Positions 19,180 to 27,148 of a stretch of DNA of 64,000 nucleotides are shown here, in pieces (position 1 is the first letter of the stretch; the number at the start of each line of letters is the position of its first letter). The stretch lies in NCBI RefSeq assembly GCF_003344965.1, contig NZ_CP031194.1, positions 3,596,001-3,660,000 of the forward strand, written 5' to 3'. The notes beneath the pieces were generated by a model. It was not told the DNA's origin. It ran no database searches and was given only the letters and a program-made list of their open reading frames with translations. This stretch comes from Streptomyces paludis (lineage in GTDB: Bacteria; Actinomycetota; Actinomycetes; Streptomycetales; Streptomycetaceae). Both the position numbers and the translations under genes were made by a program.

Positions 19180-20585
19180 GGTCGGACCACCTGGGTCATC
19201 TCGGCGTCGGGGGACGGGGCGGGGGCCGGCGCGGGGCGGCGCGCGGTGTCGCTGATACGGATGAGAATGCCGATCAGGGCCCAGTTGGCGAGGACGGAGG
19301 AACCGCCGTACGCGACGAACGGCATCGTCATACCGGTCAGCGGGATAAGGCCCAGAACGCCGCCGGCGACGACGAAGACCTGGATGGCGAAGGCGCCGGA
19401 GAGGCCGATGGCGAGGAGCTTGCCGAAGGGGTCGCGGGCGGCGAGGGCGGTGCGTACACCGCGCTCGATGATCAGCGCGTAGATCATCAGGAAGGCCATC
19501 GTGCCGGCCAGGCCCAGTTCCTCACCGACGGTGGTGAGGATGAAGTCGGCGTTGGCGGCGTACGAGATGAGGTCGGAGTTGCCCTGGCCGAGGCCCGTAC
19601 CGAGGGTGCCGCCGGAGCCGAAGGACATCAGCGCCTGGCCGATCTGGTCGCAGGCGTCGCTGTCTCCGTAGCAGGAGAACGGGTCGAGCCAGGCGTTGAC
19701 ACGGGCCTGGACGTGCGGCTCGAAGGAGGCGACGGCGACGGCCCCGCCGACCGACATCAGCAGACCGAAGACGATCCAGCTGGTGCGCTCGGTGGCGACG
19801 TACAGCATCACCACGAAGAGACCGAAGAAGAGCAGCGAGGTGCCGAGGTCGGTCTCGAAGACCAGGATGAGGATCGAGACGCCCCAGATCGCGAGGATCG
19901 GTCCGAGGTCGCGGCCACGCGGCAGATAGAGGCCCAGGAAACGGCGGCTGGCGAGGGCCAGGGCATCCCGTTTGACCATCAAATAGCCGGAGAAGAAGAT
20001 CGCGATGATGATTTTCGCGAACTCCCCTGGCTGGATGGTGAATCCGGCGATGTTGATCCAGATCTTCGCGCCGTTCACAGCCGGGAAGAACATGGGCAGG
20101 ATCAGCAGGACGAGCGCGGCGGCCATCGAGATGTACGTGTAGCGCTGGAGGATGCGGTGATCCTTCAGCAGGATCAGCACCGCCGCGAAGAACGCGATCC
20201 CGATGGCCGAGTAGAGCAGCTGCTTGGGGGCGTCCGGGCTGAAGCCGCCTCGGAGGTTCGCCGCCCGGATCAGCCGCGGCGACTGGTCCAGCCGCCAGAT
20301 CAGCACCAGCCCCAGTCCGTTGAGCAGTGTCGCCAGCGGCAGCAGCAGCGGGTCCGCGTACGGGGCGAATTTGCGCACCACGAGGTGCGCCACGCCCGCG
20401 AGCAGAGCGAGGCCGAGACCGTAACCGGCCATGCCCGCCGGGACTTTGCCGTTGAGCGCCAGTCCCACGTTCAGGTACGCGAACACCGGGATGGCGACGG
20501 CGAAGGCGAGCATGAACAGCTCGGTGTTGCGGCGGCTCGGTGCTTCGATCGCGCCGATGGTGGTCGTGTTGGTGACAACGCTCAT
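19176..20585 (-). CDS. ftsW: FtsW/RodA-family SEDS peptidoglycan glycosyltransferase
   Basis: A 469-residue protein with about 10-12 membrane helices. SEDS hallmarks are visible: GFTIQPGEFAKI near the middle, VFETDLGTSLLFFGLF, and the C-terminal GLIPLTGMTMPFVAYGGSSVLANW. It polymerises lipid II and is translationally coupled to pbpA, its likely transpeptidase partner. Whether it serves division (FtsW) or growth and sporulation (RodA/SpoVE-like) cannot be told from the sequence; the symbol is for the family. ATG 20585 follows the phosphatase gene by 26 nt. Confidence 0.93.
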   Translation of the reverse strand: MSVVTNTTTIGAIEAPSRRNTELFMLAFAVAIPVFAYLNVGLALNGKVPAGMAGYGLGLALLAGVAHLVVRKFAPYADPLLLPLATLLNGLGLVLIWRLDQSPRLIRAANLRGGFSPDAPKQLLYSAIGIAFFAAVLILLKDHRILQRYTYISMAAALVLLILPMFFPAVNGAKIWINIAGFTIQPGEFAKIIIAIFFSGYLMVKRDALALASRRFLGLYLPRGRDLGPILAIWGVSILILVFETDLGTSLLFFGLFVVMLYVATERTSWIVFGLLMSVGGAVAVASFEPHVQARVNAWLDPFSCYGDSDACDQIGQALMSFGSGGTLGTGLGQGNSDLISYAANADFILTTVGEELGLAGTMAFLMIYALIIERGVRTALAARDPFGKLLAIGLSGAFAIQVFVVAGGVLGLIPLTGMTMPFVAYGGSSVLANWALIGILIRISDTARRPAPAPAPSPDAEMTQVVRP

Positions 20586-20611
20586 GGTGGTGAAAGGCCC
20601 CCTACGGCCGG

Positions 20612-22219
20612 CTACTGCTGCTTACCGCAGTTCGAGACCACTTTCTGTTCATCCTCGGAGAGGCTGGGGCCAGCAGTGGGGGTCGCGGTTTTCGGCTTGA
20701 TGTCGGTGGTGCGGGCCGAGACATTCGTACCGGTGGCGGTGCCCGCGCCGGTGGCGGTGCCCGTACCCGTGGTGCTGTCGGCACCGGGCGTGGTGCCCGG
20801 GTTGGGCGTGGTCTCCGTATCGGTGGTGCCTTCGGAGCCCTCCGTGCCGGTGACCGGCTTGGAGGACTGTTCGGCGGCGCGGCGCTGTTCGTCCTTCTCG
20901 CAGGCCGACGCCTGGGTGGCGAGTTCGTTGATCTTCTCCCGGCCGTCGGCGAGGCTGCCCTCGGCGATGGTGGCCTCGACCTGCTTGCGCTGGTACGGCG
21001 GGAGGTACTTGAGCTTGATCGCCGGGTGGTCCTTCTCGATCGTGGAGAGCGAGATCCAGGCCAGGTCCTGGCTGATGCCCCGGTAGAGCGCGACGTGTTC
21101 GTCGTTGGCGCCGACGTAGTACTGGGTCTGGGTCCAGCGGTAGCCGCCGTACACACCGCCGCCGATGACGGCGAGGGCGAGCACGGTGTAGAGGGAGGTC
21201 TTCAGCCAGCGGCGCGGCGGCCGGGGCTTGATGAACTCCTCGTCGTCGTACTGCCCGTGGCCGTGTCCGGCCCCGTAACCGTCGTCGCCGTGCATGCCGT
21301 AGTCGTCGCCGCTGCCGGGCGGGCCGAAGCCGCCGGCGGGCTGCTGCGGTACGCCGCGGCCGAGGCCGGCCGCGCGGCCGGCCGGGGTCTGCATGGCGGC
21401 GGCGTTCTCGGCGGAGCTGAGCGGGAGCTGGTTCTCGGCGACGGCGCCGACCACGACCGGGGTGTCGTTGAGCTGCCCGGCCAGGGTGTCGTTGGACTCC
21501 ACGTCCAGGACGTCCGCGACGATGCAGGTGATGTTGTCGGGTCCGCCGCCGCGCAGCGCGAGCTGGATCAGGGCCTGGATGGTCTCCTGCGGGCCCTGGT
21601 AGCTGGCGAGGGCCTCTTCCATCGTCTGGTGCGAGACAACGCCGGAGAGCCCGTCCGAGCAGATCAAGTAGCGGTCGCCGGCGCGGACTTCACGGATCGA
21701 GAGATCGGGCTCGACATGGTCGCCACTGCCCAGCGCGCGCATCAGCAGGGAGCGCTGCGGGTGGGTGGTGGCCTCTTCCTCGGTGATCCGGCCCTCGTCG
21801 ACCAGCCGCTGCACCCAGGTGTGGTCCTGGGTGATCTGGGTCAGGACGCCGTCGCGCAGCAGATAGGCGCGCGAGTCCCCGACGTGGACGAGGCCGAGGC
21901 GCTGGCCGGTCCACAGGAGCGCGGTGAGCGTGGTGCCCATGCCCTCCAGCTGGGGGTCCTCCTCGACCATGATCCGCAGCTGGTCGTTGGCGCGCTGCAC
22001 CGCCGTACCGAGCGAGGTGAGGATGTCGGAGCCCGGTACGTCGTCGTCGAGCTGGACGAGGGTGGAGATCACCTCGGACGAGGCGACCTCACCGGCGGCC
22101 TGGCCCCCCATGCCGTCGGCGATGGCCAGCAGCCGGGGACCGGCGTAACCGGAGTCCTCGTTGCCCTCCCGGATCATGCCTTTGTGCGACCCGGCGGCGA
22201 AACGCAGAGACAGACTCAT
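20612..22219 (-). CDS. pstP: PP2C-type Ser/Thr phosphatase (PstP/Stp)
   Basis: A 535-residue membrane phosphatase. The PP2C domain (about 1-240) has the metal-binding Asp residues in REGNEDSGY, AIADGMGGQAAGE, SDGLSG and GGPDNITCIVADV. After a Gly-rich linker, a membrane helix (TSLYTVLALAVIGGGVYGGY) is followed by an extracellular segment and a Thr/Gly/Ala-rich tail. It reverses PknB phosphorylation. ATG 22219 with CGAGG upstream was chosen over a GTG at 22285, because the family begins MSLSLRFAAGSHKG. The 141-nt gap before it has a (GAGC)n run that can fold. Confidence 0.94.
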   Translation of the reverse strand: MSLSLRFAAGSHKGMIREGNEDSGYAGPRLLAIADGMGGQAAGEVASSEVISTLVQLDDDVPGSDILTSLGTAVQRANDQLRIMVEEDPQLEGMGTTLTALLWTGQRLGLVHVGDSRAYLLRDGVLTQITQDHTWVQRLVDEGRITEEEATTHPQRSLLMRALGSGDHVEPDLSIREVRAGDRYLICSDGLSGVVSHQTMEEALASYQGPQETIQALIQLALRGGGPDNITCIVADVLDVESNDTLAGQLNDTPVVVGAVAENQLPLSSAENAAAMQTPAGRAAGLGRGVPQQPAGGFGPPGSGDDYGMHGDDGYGAGHGHGQYDDEEFIKPRPPRRWLKTSLYTVLALAVIGGGVYGGYRWTQTQYYVGANDEHVALYRGISQDLAWISLSTIEKDHPAIKLKYLPPYQRKQVEATIAEGSLADGREKINELATQASACEKDEQRRAAEQSSKPVTGTEGSEGTTDTETTPNPGTTPGADSTTGTGTATGAGTATGTNVSARTTDIKPKTATPTAGPSLSEDEQKVVSNCGKQQ

Positions 22220-22360
22220 GCGCACCTCGCCCGTCGGCTCGCCGGTCGACTGTCGCGCCAGCCGGTCTCGAGCCACACTGCCCACCCTCCGGTCGGGAGC
22301 CTGCTGCGGTCCGCTGTCGGGACCGTTGCGGCTCGCTCGCTCCGCTCGCTCATTGTCGTA

Positions 22361-22873
22361 CTACTTCCGCAGCTCGATGACGGTCTTGCCGATGCGGATC
22401 GGAGCGCCTGGCGCGATCGGTGTCGGGGTCGTGAGCCGGGTCCGGTCGAGATAGGTGCCGTTGGTGGACCCGAGATCCTCGACGATCCACTGGCCGTCCC
22501 GGTCCGGGTAGATCCTGGCATGCCGGCTGGACGCGTAGTCGTCGTCCAGCACGATGGTCGAGTCGTGCGCGCGGCCCAGCGTGATGGTCTGCCCCTGGAG
22601 CGCCACCGTCGTACCGGTGAGCGACCCCTCGGAGACGACCAGCTTCGTGGGCGCTCCCCGGCGCTGCCTGCCTCCCTGCTGCTGGCGCTGCTGAGGCGGC
22701 GCCGGTGTCTGGCGTGGCTGCTGCGGGCGGGCGTCGGCGTTGCGGCGTGAGCCGCGCTGCGTGACGCGTGTTCCGAACAGATCGCTGCGGATGACCTGTA
22801 CGGCCACGATCACGAACAGCCACAGAACGGCCAGAAAACCTAGCCGCATGACCGTCAGGGTCAGCTCTGACAT
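22361..22873 (-). CDS. fhaB: FHA-domain protein FhaB (FipA)
   Basis: A 170-residue protein with an N-terminal membrane helix (MRLGFLAVLWLFVIVAVQVI), a Gln/Arg/Pro linker, and a C-terminal FHA domain. The phosphothreonine-binding loops are present: GRAHDSTIVLDDDYASSRHARI and DLGSTNGTYLDR. FhaB binds phosphorylated proteins of the PknB network at the division and growth site. It is 10 nt downstream of fhaA. Length and order match the family. Confidence 0.93.
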   Translation of the reverse strand: MSELTLTVMRLGFLAVLWLFVIVAVQVIRSDLFGTRVTQRGSRRNADARPQQPRQTPAPPQQRQQQGGRQRRGAPTKLVVSEGSLTGTTVALQGQTITLGRAHDSTIVLDDDYASSRHARIYPDRDGQWIVEDLGSTNGTYLDRTRLTTPTPIAPGAPIRIGKTVIELRK

Positions 22874-22883
22874 TGCCCCCGCT

Positions 22884-23780
22884 TCACCCTTCGGCTTGCC
22901 TGAATACGATGGTGGTATTGCCCACGACGATCCGCGAGCCGTCGCGGAGCGTAGCGCGGGTGGTGTGCTGTCCGTCTACCACGATGCCGTTGGTGGACCC
23001 GAGATCCTGGACCGTGGAGGGCGTTCCGGCCCGGATCTCGCAGTGCCGACGCGACACCCCCGGGTCGTCGATCCGTACGTCCGCCTCCGTGCTGCGCCCG
23101 AGGACCAGGGTCGCGCGGGAGATCTGGTGGCGGGTGCCGTTGATCTCGATCCAGCGGCGCACCTGGCCGCCCGACAGCCCGCCGGGGCCGGCCGGTCCGC
23201 CGCCGGGCGAGGAGGCGGGCAGCGGGGGCACCGCGACGGGCGGGTAGCCGTAGCCGCCGCCCGGGGCGCCCGGCGGGGGTGAGGACGGCGGCGGGGGGCC
23301 GGCGTGGCCGCGCCCGGGGCCGTGGCCCGGTCCGGGACCGCCCGCGCCCATACCCGCGCCGGGCCCCGGACCGCCGGCCTGCGGAGCGCCGACGGCCTGG
23401 GAGGAGCTGGAGGCGAGGGTGCGGCTGCGTACGCGGTACAGGCCGGTGTCGAGGTCCTCGGCCTTCTCCAGGTGCACCTTGATGGGCCCCATGAAGGTGT
23501 AGCGCTGCTGCTTCGCGTAGTCCCGTACGAGGCCGGACAGCTCGTCGCCGAGCTGGCCCGAGTAGGGGCTGAGCCGCTCGTAGTCCGGCGTGCTCAGCTC
23601 CACGATGAAGTCATTGGGGACGACGGTCCGCTCGCGGTTCCAGATGCTCGCGTTGTTGTCGCACTCCCGCTGGAGGGCGCCCGCGATCTCGACCGGCTGG
23701 ACCTCGGACTTGAACACCTTCGCGAAGGTGCCATTGACCAAACCTTCGAGACGCTGTTCGAAACGCTTCATGACTCCCAT
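22884..23780 (-). CDS. fhaA: FHA-domain protein FhaA (DUF3662 + FHA)
   Basis: A 298-residue cytoplasmic protein. The N-terminal DUF3662 domain (about 1-125: MGVMKRFEQRLEGLVNG, VQPVEIAGALQRE) is joined by a Gly/Pro-rich linker to a C-terminal FHA domain (about 205-298) with LGRSTEADVRIDDPGVSRRH and DLGSTNGIVVDG. FhaA binds phosphorylated partners such as the MviN/MurJ system in mycobacteria. ATG 23780 has GAGGAGG at ideal spacing; the second Met at 23771 is less likely. It is the first gene of the six-gene growth operon; its promoter lies in 23781-24000. Confidence 0.93.
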   Translation of the reverse strand: MGVMKRFEQRLEGLVNGTFAKVFKSEVQPVEIAGALQRECDNNASIWNRERTVVPNDFIVELSTPDYERLSPYSGQLGDELSGLVRDYAKQQRYTFMGPIKVHLEKAEDLDTGLYRVRSRTLASSSSQAVGAPQAGGPGPGAGMGAGGPGPGHGPGRGHAGPPPPSSPPPGAPGGGYGYPPVAVPPLPASSPGGGPAGPGGLSGGQVRRWIEINGTRHQISRATLVLGRSTEADVRIDDPGVSRRHCEIRAGTPSTVQDLGSTNGIVVDGQHTTRATLRDGSRIVVGNTTIVFRQAEG

Positions 23781-24009
23781 GGGGCACCTCCTCGGTCGTT
23801 GCCGTCCTCGTACTGCTTACTGATCGTATCCACGCGTCGGGAAATCGGCTGGTTCCCCTTGTCTGCCCCGTTGATGAGTGTCACCTCTCACACGGGGATC
23901 GTAGAGCCGCCCTGAGGCCAGTGTCCCGCACCCCGGGGGTACTCAGGAGGAGTGGGGGCGGCGGCTGTGCGTTCCCTGTTCGAGGGCCGGGTCGTCGGCG
24001 GGAACGGAT

Positions 24010-24039
24010 GTGAAGGCACCCCCCTGTGCGTGCTAATCT
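24010..24039 (+). promoter_or_regulatory. Candidate promoter of tRNA-Leu
   Basis: TAATCT (24034-24039) is a good -10 about 58 nt before the tRNA; GTGAAG (24010-24015) at 18 nt is a weak -35. The rest of the 316-nt gap 23781-24096 contains the fhaA upstream region; I see no gene in it. Confidence 0.35.
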
Positions 24040-24096
24040 TCTCGATGTCGCCAGGAGCACACACCAGCAGGTGAGGCACCGGACGGCACACCCAAT

Positions 24097-24180
24097 GCGC
24101 GGGTGGCGGAATAGGCAGACGCGCTGGATTCAGGTTCCAGTGCCCGAAAGGGCGTGGGGGTTCAACTCCCCCCTCGCGCA
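24097..24180 (+). tRNA. tRNA-Leu (anticodon CAG)
   Basis: An 84-nt class II tRNA. The acceptor arms GCGCGGG and CTCGCGC pair (one G-T), the anticodon loop is TTCAGGT in stem CTGGA/TCCAG with anticodon CAG at 24131-24133, the variable arm is long (TGCCCGAAAGGGCGT), and the T-arm has GGTTCAACTCC. The 3' CCA is not encoded. It reads CUG, the most used Leu codon in such high-GC genomes. No integrase or attachment duplication is seen beside it. Confidence 0.96.
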
Positions 24181-24190
24181 CAGATCGAGT

Positions 24191-24215
24191 GGGCGGCATC
24201 TTCACGATGCCGCCC
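24191..24215 (+). terminator. Terminator of tRNA-Leu
   Basis: GGGCGGCATC-TTCAC-GATGCCGCCC is a perfect 10-bp stem with a 5-nt loop, followed by ATTTC, 10 nt after the tRNA 3' end. Confidence 0.85.
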
Positions 24216-24416
24216 ATTTCGGCGTTTACGGGGCTTGAGGGGCTTGTGGGGTGATCGCTCCGGTGTGAACTACGTCTCAGGCGGTGGTCGCCGGGCGGTC
24301 TCGCGCGGCGGCTCCGGAGGCAATGCGCATCGCCGTAGCCGAAGTAAATTCTTCCCAAAGTCGGCTGGTTCTTGGGTGGTTGGCGGGCCGGGCCAGGGTG
24401 CCGCGGCATGACGGCA

Positions 24417-24518
24417 CCCCGTACGGGAGGTCGGGATGTCCCGTACGGGGCGGTGTGCGCGGTGTGCGCGGTGCGGGCGCCGTGTGCGGTGCGGGCGGTG
24501 CGGGCGGTGCGGGCGGGG
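24417..24518. repeat. Inverted repeat plus GTGCGGGCG tandem repeats downstream of the azoreductase
   Basis: CCCCGTACGGGA (24417-24428) and its exact complement (24439-24450) form a 12-bp stem with a 10-nt loop, likely the azoreductase terminator. Adjacent 24451-24518 is a degenerate tandem of GTGTGCGCG and GTGCGGGCG units. I see no gene in 24216-24546. Confidence 0.5.
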
Positions 24519-24546
24519 TCAGGAGCTGTGGGTGGCGCGGGTGGGC

Positions 24547-25161
24547 TCAGGCGGCGAGGCGTGAGGCCAGGGTCTTGGCCTTCTGCGCGGCCTCTTCCTG
24601 GGCCTTGGCGCGGGAGGCGTCCGCGAGCGGGATCAGCTCGGCCATCGTCGGGTTGGTACGGGCCAGGGTCAGTTCGGGGACGATGAAGTCGATCTCGGTG
24701 ACGCCGAACATGCCCCGGATGACCTTCTCCAGGTAGTTCTGGACGAACTCGAAGTCCTCGCGCGGCGTTCCGGGGGCGTACGAGCCGCCGCGGCTGGCGA
24801 CGATCGTGAACGGCGTGTCGGCCAGCGGGCTCACCGGGCCCGCGTTGTGGCCGACGATGATCGCCTGGTCGAGCCACGCCTTCAGGGTGGACGGGATCGA
24901 GAAGTTGTACATCGGGGCGCCGATCAGCACGGCGTCCGCCTCGGCCAGCTCGGCGGCCAGTTCCGCGCGCAGCTCGTTCTCCGCGCCGCCGGTGACGGCG
25001 GTGATGTCGAGGTGGGGCAGTGGCGAGGTGGCGAGGTCGCGGTAGATGACCTTGCCCTCGGGGTGCTGTTCCAGCCAGGACCGGACGAAGGTCGCGGTGA
25101 TCTCGCGGGAGGCCGAGCCTTCGGGGAAGACGGCGGAGTCGATGTGCAGAAGCGTGGCCAT
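24547..25161 (-). CDS. FMN-dependent NADH azoreductase (AcpD/AzoR family)
   Basis: A 204-residue flavodoxin-fold quinone/azo reductase. It begins MATLLHIDSAVFPEGSASRE, with the FMN phosphate loop (DSAVFPEGSASR), PMYNFSIPSTLKAWLDQ in the centre and ASRGGSYAPGTP later, all typical. It reduces quinones or azo compounds with NADH, protecting against electrophile stress. I took ATG 25161 (GGAG 6-9 nt upstream); upstream in-frame ATGs at 25173 and beyond are possible. It is divergent from an HxlR-type regulator, which probably represses it. The 117-nt shared region is AT-rich. Confidence 0.9.
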   Translation of the reverse strand: MATLLHIDSAVFPEGSASREITATFVRSWLEQHPEGKVIYRDLATSPLPHLDITAVTGGAENELRAELAAELAEADAVLIGAPMYNFSIPSTLKAWLDQAIIVGHNAGPVSPLADTPFTIVASRGGSYAPGTPREDFEFVQNYLEKVIRGMFGVTEIDFIVPELTLARTNPTMAELIPLADASRAKAQEEAAQKAKTLASRLAA

Positions 25162-25278
25162 GAGGGTCTCCATCGGTTGCATCGGTTGCATCAGTCACGG
25201 ACTTTCCGTTCGCTCCTATGGATAACATAGTCACTTACTTTTTTTCATCCCACCTTGGCGGGTCAGTACGCTGTGCGT

Positions 25279-25629
25279 ATGGCGGACCACAGCGAGAACG
25301 CGTGCACGAGGGCGGACGCCGGTATGACCAGGGTCTTCGCGCTGCTCGGCAAGCGGTGGTCGGGGCTGATCATTTCCGTACTGATGGAGCGGCCCGTCTA
25401 CTTCGCCGATCTGCGGCGGGCGATCCCGGGCATCAGCGAGCGGATGCTGTCGGACCGGCTGACCGAACTGGTGCTGGCGGGGCTGGTCGTACGGGATGTC
25501 GACGAGGGGCCGCCGCTGCGGGTCTCGTACCGGTTGACGGAGTCGGGGGCGGCGATGGAGCCGGCGCTCGCGGAGCTGTCGCGATGGGCCGAGACCCATC
25601 TCAAGGAGACGCCCGGACCAGGCTGTTAG
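25279..25629 (+). CDS. HxlR-family transcriptional regulator
   Basis: A 116-residue winged-helix protein with the HxlR pattern: a conserved N-terminal Cys (NACTRADAG), FALLGKRWSGLIISVL, FADLRRAIPGISERMLSDRLTEL (recognition helix) and the wing segment RVSYRLTESG. The redox-sensitive Cys near residue 8 fits control of quinone or aldehyde stress genes. Start ATG 25279 gives MADHSENACT; an in-frame ATG at 25255 lies upstream. The divergent azoreductase is the probable target, with operators in the AT-rich stretch around 25215-25250. Confidence 0.88.
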   Translation: MADHSENACTRADAGMTRVFALLGKRWSGLIISVLMERPVYFADLRRAIPGISERMLSDRLTELVLAGLVVRDVDEGPPLRVSYRLTESGAAMEPALAELSRWAETHLKETPGPGC

Positions 25630-25663
25630 CACCGGCGGCCGTGGGCGCCCGTACGCTGGACGG

Positions 25664-26611
25664 GTGATGTACGACGCCCCTGGGGAGCCGATGATCCGTA
25701 ACGACGACGAGCAGGATGTACGACGAGACGCGGCGCATGTGCCTGAAGGGGCCCCTGGGACGTCGGCCGGGGAGGCCGCCGCCGAGGGAGCGTCGCAGCC
25801 CGAGGAGCCGTCTGAACGGCCCGAGGAGCCGTCGGAGCGGCCCGAGGCGCGGCTGGAGAGGGCCGTGCGCGCGGCCGAGCAGGCGCTGATCGAGTTCGAG
25901 ATCGCGCTGGAGACGTTCCGGATCGAGGTGGAGAACTTCTCCCGGCTGCACCACCAGCGGCTCGGCCCGATGTACGCCCGGCTGGACGAGCTGGACGCGA
26001 TGATCGCCGAGGCACGCGCGGCCCGTACCGGCGACCCGGAGGATCTGCGCAAGGCGCGGGAGGCGCGGGCGCTGGTGCAGCCGATGCCGGGGGTGGACGA
26101 GCTGTTCCACGAGTGGCTCGATTCGGACGGCCTGTCGCCGGAGGCCGCGGCGATGCTGACGGACCAGCCCGTACGGCCGCCCGCGCGGGTCCGGCCGGGC
26201 GACGAGGCGCGCAAGCTCTACCGCGAGCTGGTCCGCAAGGCGCACCCGGACCTGGCGCGGGAGGACAACGAGCGCGCCCGGCGCGAGGAGTTCCTCACCC
26301 GGGTCAACGCCGCGTACGGACGCGGGGACGAGCCGCTGCTGCGGGAGCTGGCGCAGGAGTGGGCGGCCGGGCCCGCGCCGCTGGTGGGGCGGCTGAGCGA
26401 GAACGAGGAGCTGTACGCGCGGCTGGAGTGGCTGTCGCAGCGCAAGGAGATGCTGTCGGTGGTCGCGAAGGAGCTGGAGGAGAGCGCGATCGGCGCGATG
26501 CTCAGGATGGCGCCCGACGACCCGGACCGGCTGCTGGAGGAGATCGCCGAGCAGCTGCTCACGGAGGTCTCCGAGCGCGAGCGGGAGCTGGGTCGGCTGC
26601 TGGTGGAGTAG
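25664..26611 (+). CDS. J-domain-like coiled-coil protein
   Basis: A 315-residue cytoplasmic protein. After a Glu/Pro/Ala-rich tail with a SERPEEP repeat (to about 65), a long helical region (70-150) follows, then a J-like domain near 183-225: EARKLYRELVRKAHPDLAR with an intact HPD motif, and RREEFLTRVNAAYGRGD. The C-terminal third is again helical and charged. J-domains stimulate the ATPase of Hsp70 (DnaK). This is not DnaJ: there is no zinc finger or Gly/Phe region. Client unknown. The start could be 25664 or a later ATG (25691). Confidence 0.72.
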   Translation: MMYDAPGEPMIRNDDEQDVRRDAAHVPEGAPGTSAGEAAAEGASQPEEPSERPEEPSERPEARLERAVRAAEQALIEFEIALETFRIEVENFSRLHHQRLGPMYARLDELDAMIAEARAARTGDPEDLRKAREARALVQPMPGVDELFHEWLDSDGLSPEAAAMLTDQPVRPPARVRPGDEARKLYRELVRKAHPDLAREDNERARREEFLTRVNAAYGRGDEPLLRELAQEWAAGPAPLVGRLSENEELYARLEWLSQRKEMLSVVAKELEESAIGAMLRMAPDDPDRLLEEIAEQLLTEVSERERELGRLLVE

Positions 26612-26730
26612 GTTTTCCGGGGCTCCGGGCTCCGTGGCTCCGGACTCCGGGGCGCCGGGCTGGAGGAGGCTCGGGGTGGACGGTCCTTCCGTTCCTCCGC
26701 ATCCGTACGTACGAGAGAAGGCACTGACCC

Positions 26731-27075
26731 ATGAACTTCGCCCCGCTGCCCTCGGTCGACGCCGCGGCGGTCCCCTCCGACGGCCTGGTGCTGGACGTAC
26801 GGGAGGACGACGAGTGGGCGGCCGGCCATGTCGAGGGCGCGCTGCATGTCCCGATGAGTGACTTCGCCGCGCGGTTCGGCGAGGTCGCGGAGGCGGTGGC
26901 CGACGGACGCACGGCGTATGTGATGTGCCGGGTCGGCGGGCGCTCCGCGCAGGTCACCCAGTACCTGACGCGGCAGGGCGTCGACGCGGTGAACGTGGAC
27001 GGCGGCATGCTCGCCTGGGACGGCGCCGGCCGCCCGATGGTCGCGGAGACCGGCAGCCCCGCGTTCGTCCTCTGA
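26731..27075 (+). CDS. Single-domain rhodanese-like sulfurtransferase
   Basis: A 114-residue rhodanese domain. It has LDVREDDEWAAGHVEGALHVP near the start and the active-site loop CRVGGR with catalytic Cys66, followed by VTQYLTRQGVDAVNVDGGMLAW. An intact Cys-x4-Arg loop suggests real sulfurtransferase activity. No signal peptide, so cytoplasmic. It is 119 nt after the J-domain gene and convergent with paaE. Its metabolic partner cannot be deduced. Confidence 0.92.
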   Translation: MNFAPLPSVDAAAVPSDGLVLDVREDDEWAAGHVEGALHVPMSDFAARFGEVAEAVADGRTAYVMCRVGGRSAQVTQYLTRQGVDAVNVDGGMLAWDGAGRPMVAETGSPAFVL

Positions 27076-27148
27076 GCGCCGCGCCAGGGGGCATGCCGGG
27101 CGGCCGGGCGGGTCGCCGGGCGGGCGGGCCGAGCCGCCGGGAGGCGTG

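Noticed and set aside
24097..24180. tRNA-Leu as an integration site
   Set aside because: No integrase, no direct repeat of the tRNA 3' end, and conserved core genes on both sides.
24026..24238. Small frames across tRNA-Leu
   Set aside because: They overlap the tRNA and its terminator and encode no recognisable protein.
24451..24518. Possible CRISPR-like repeat
   Set aside because: Units are 9 bp, directly adjacent and degenerate, with no spacers and no cas genes.
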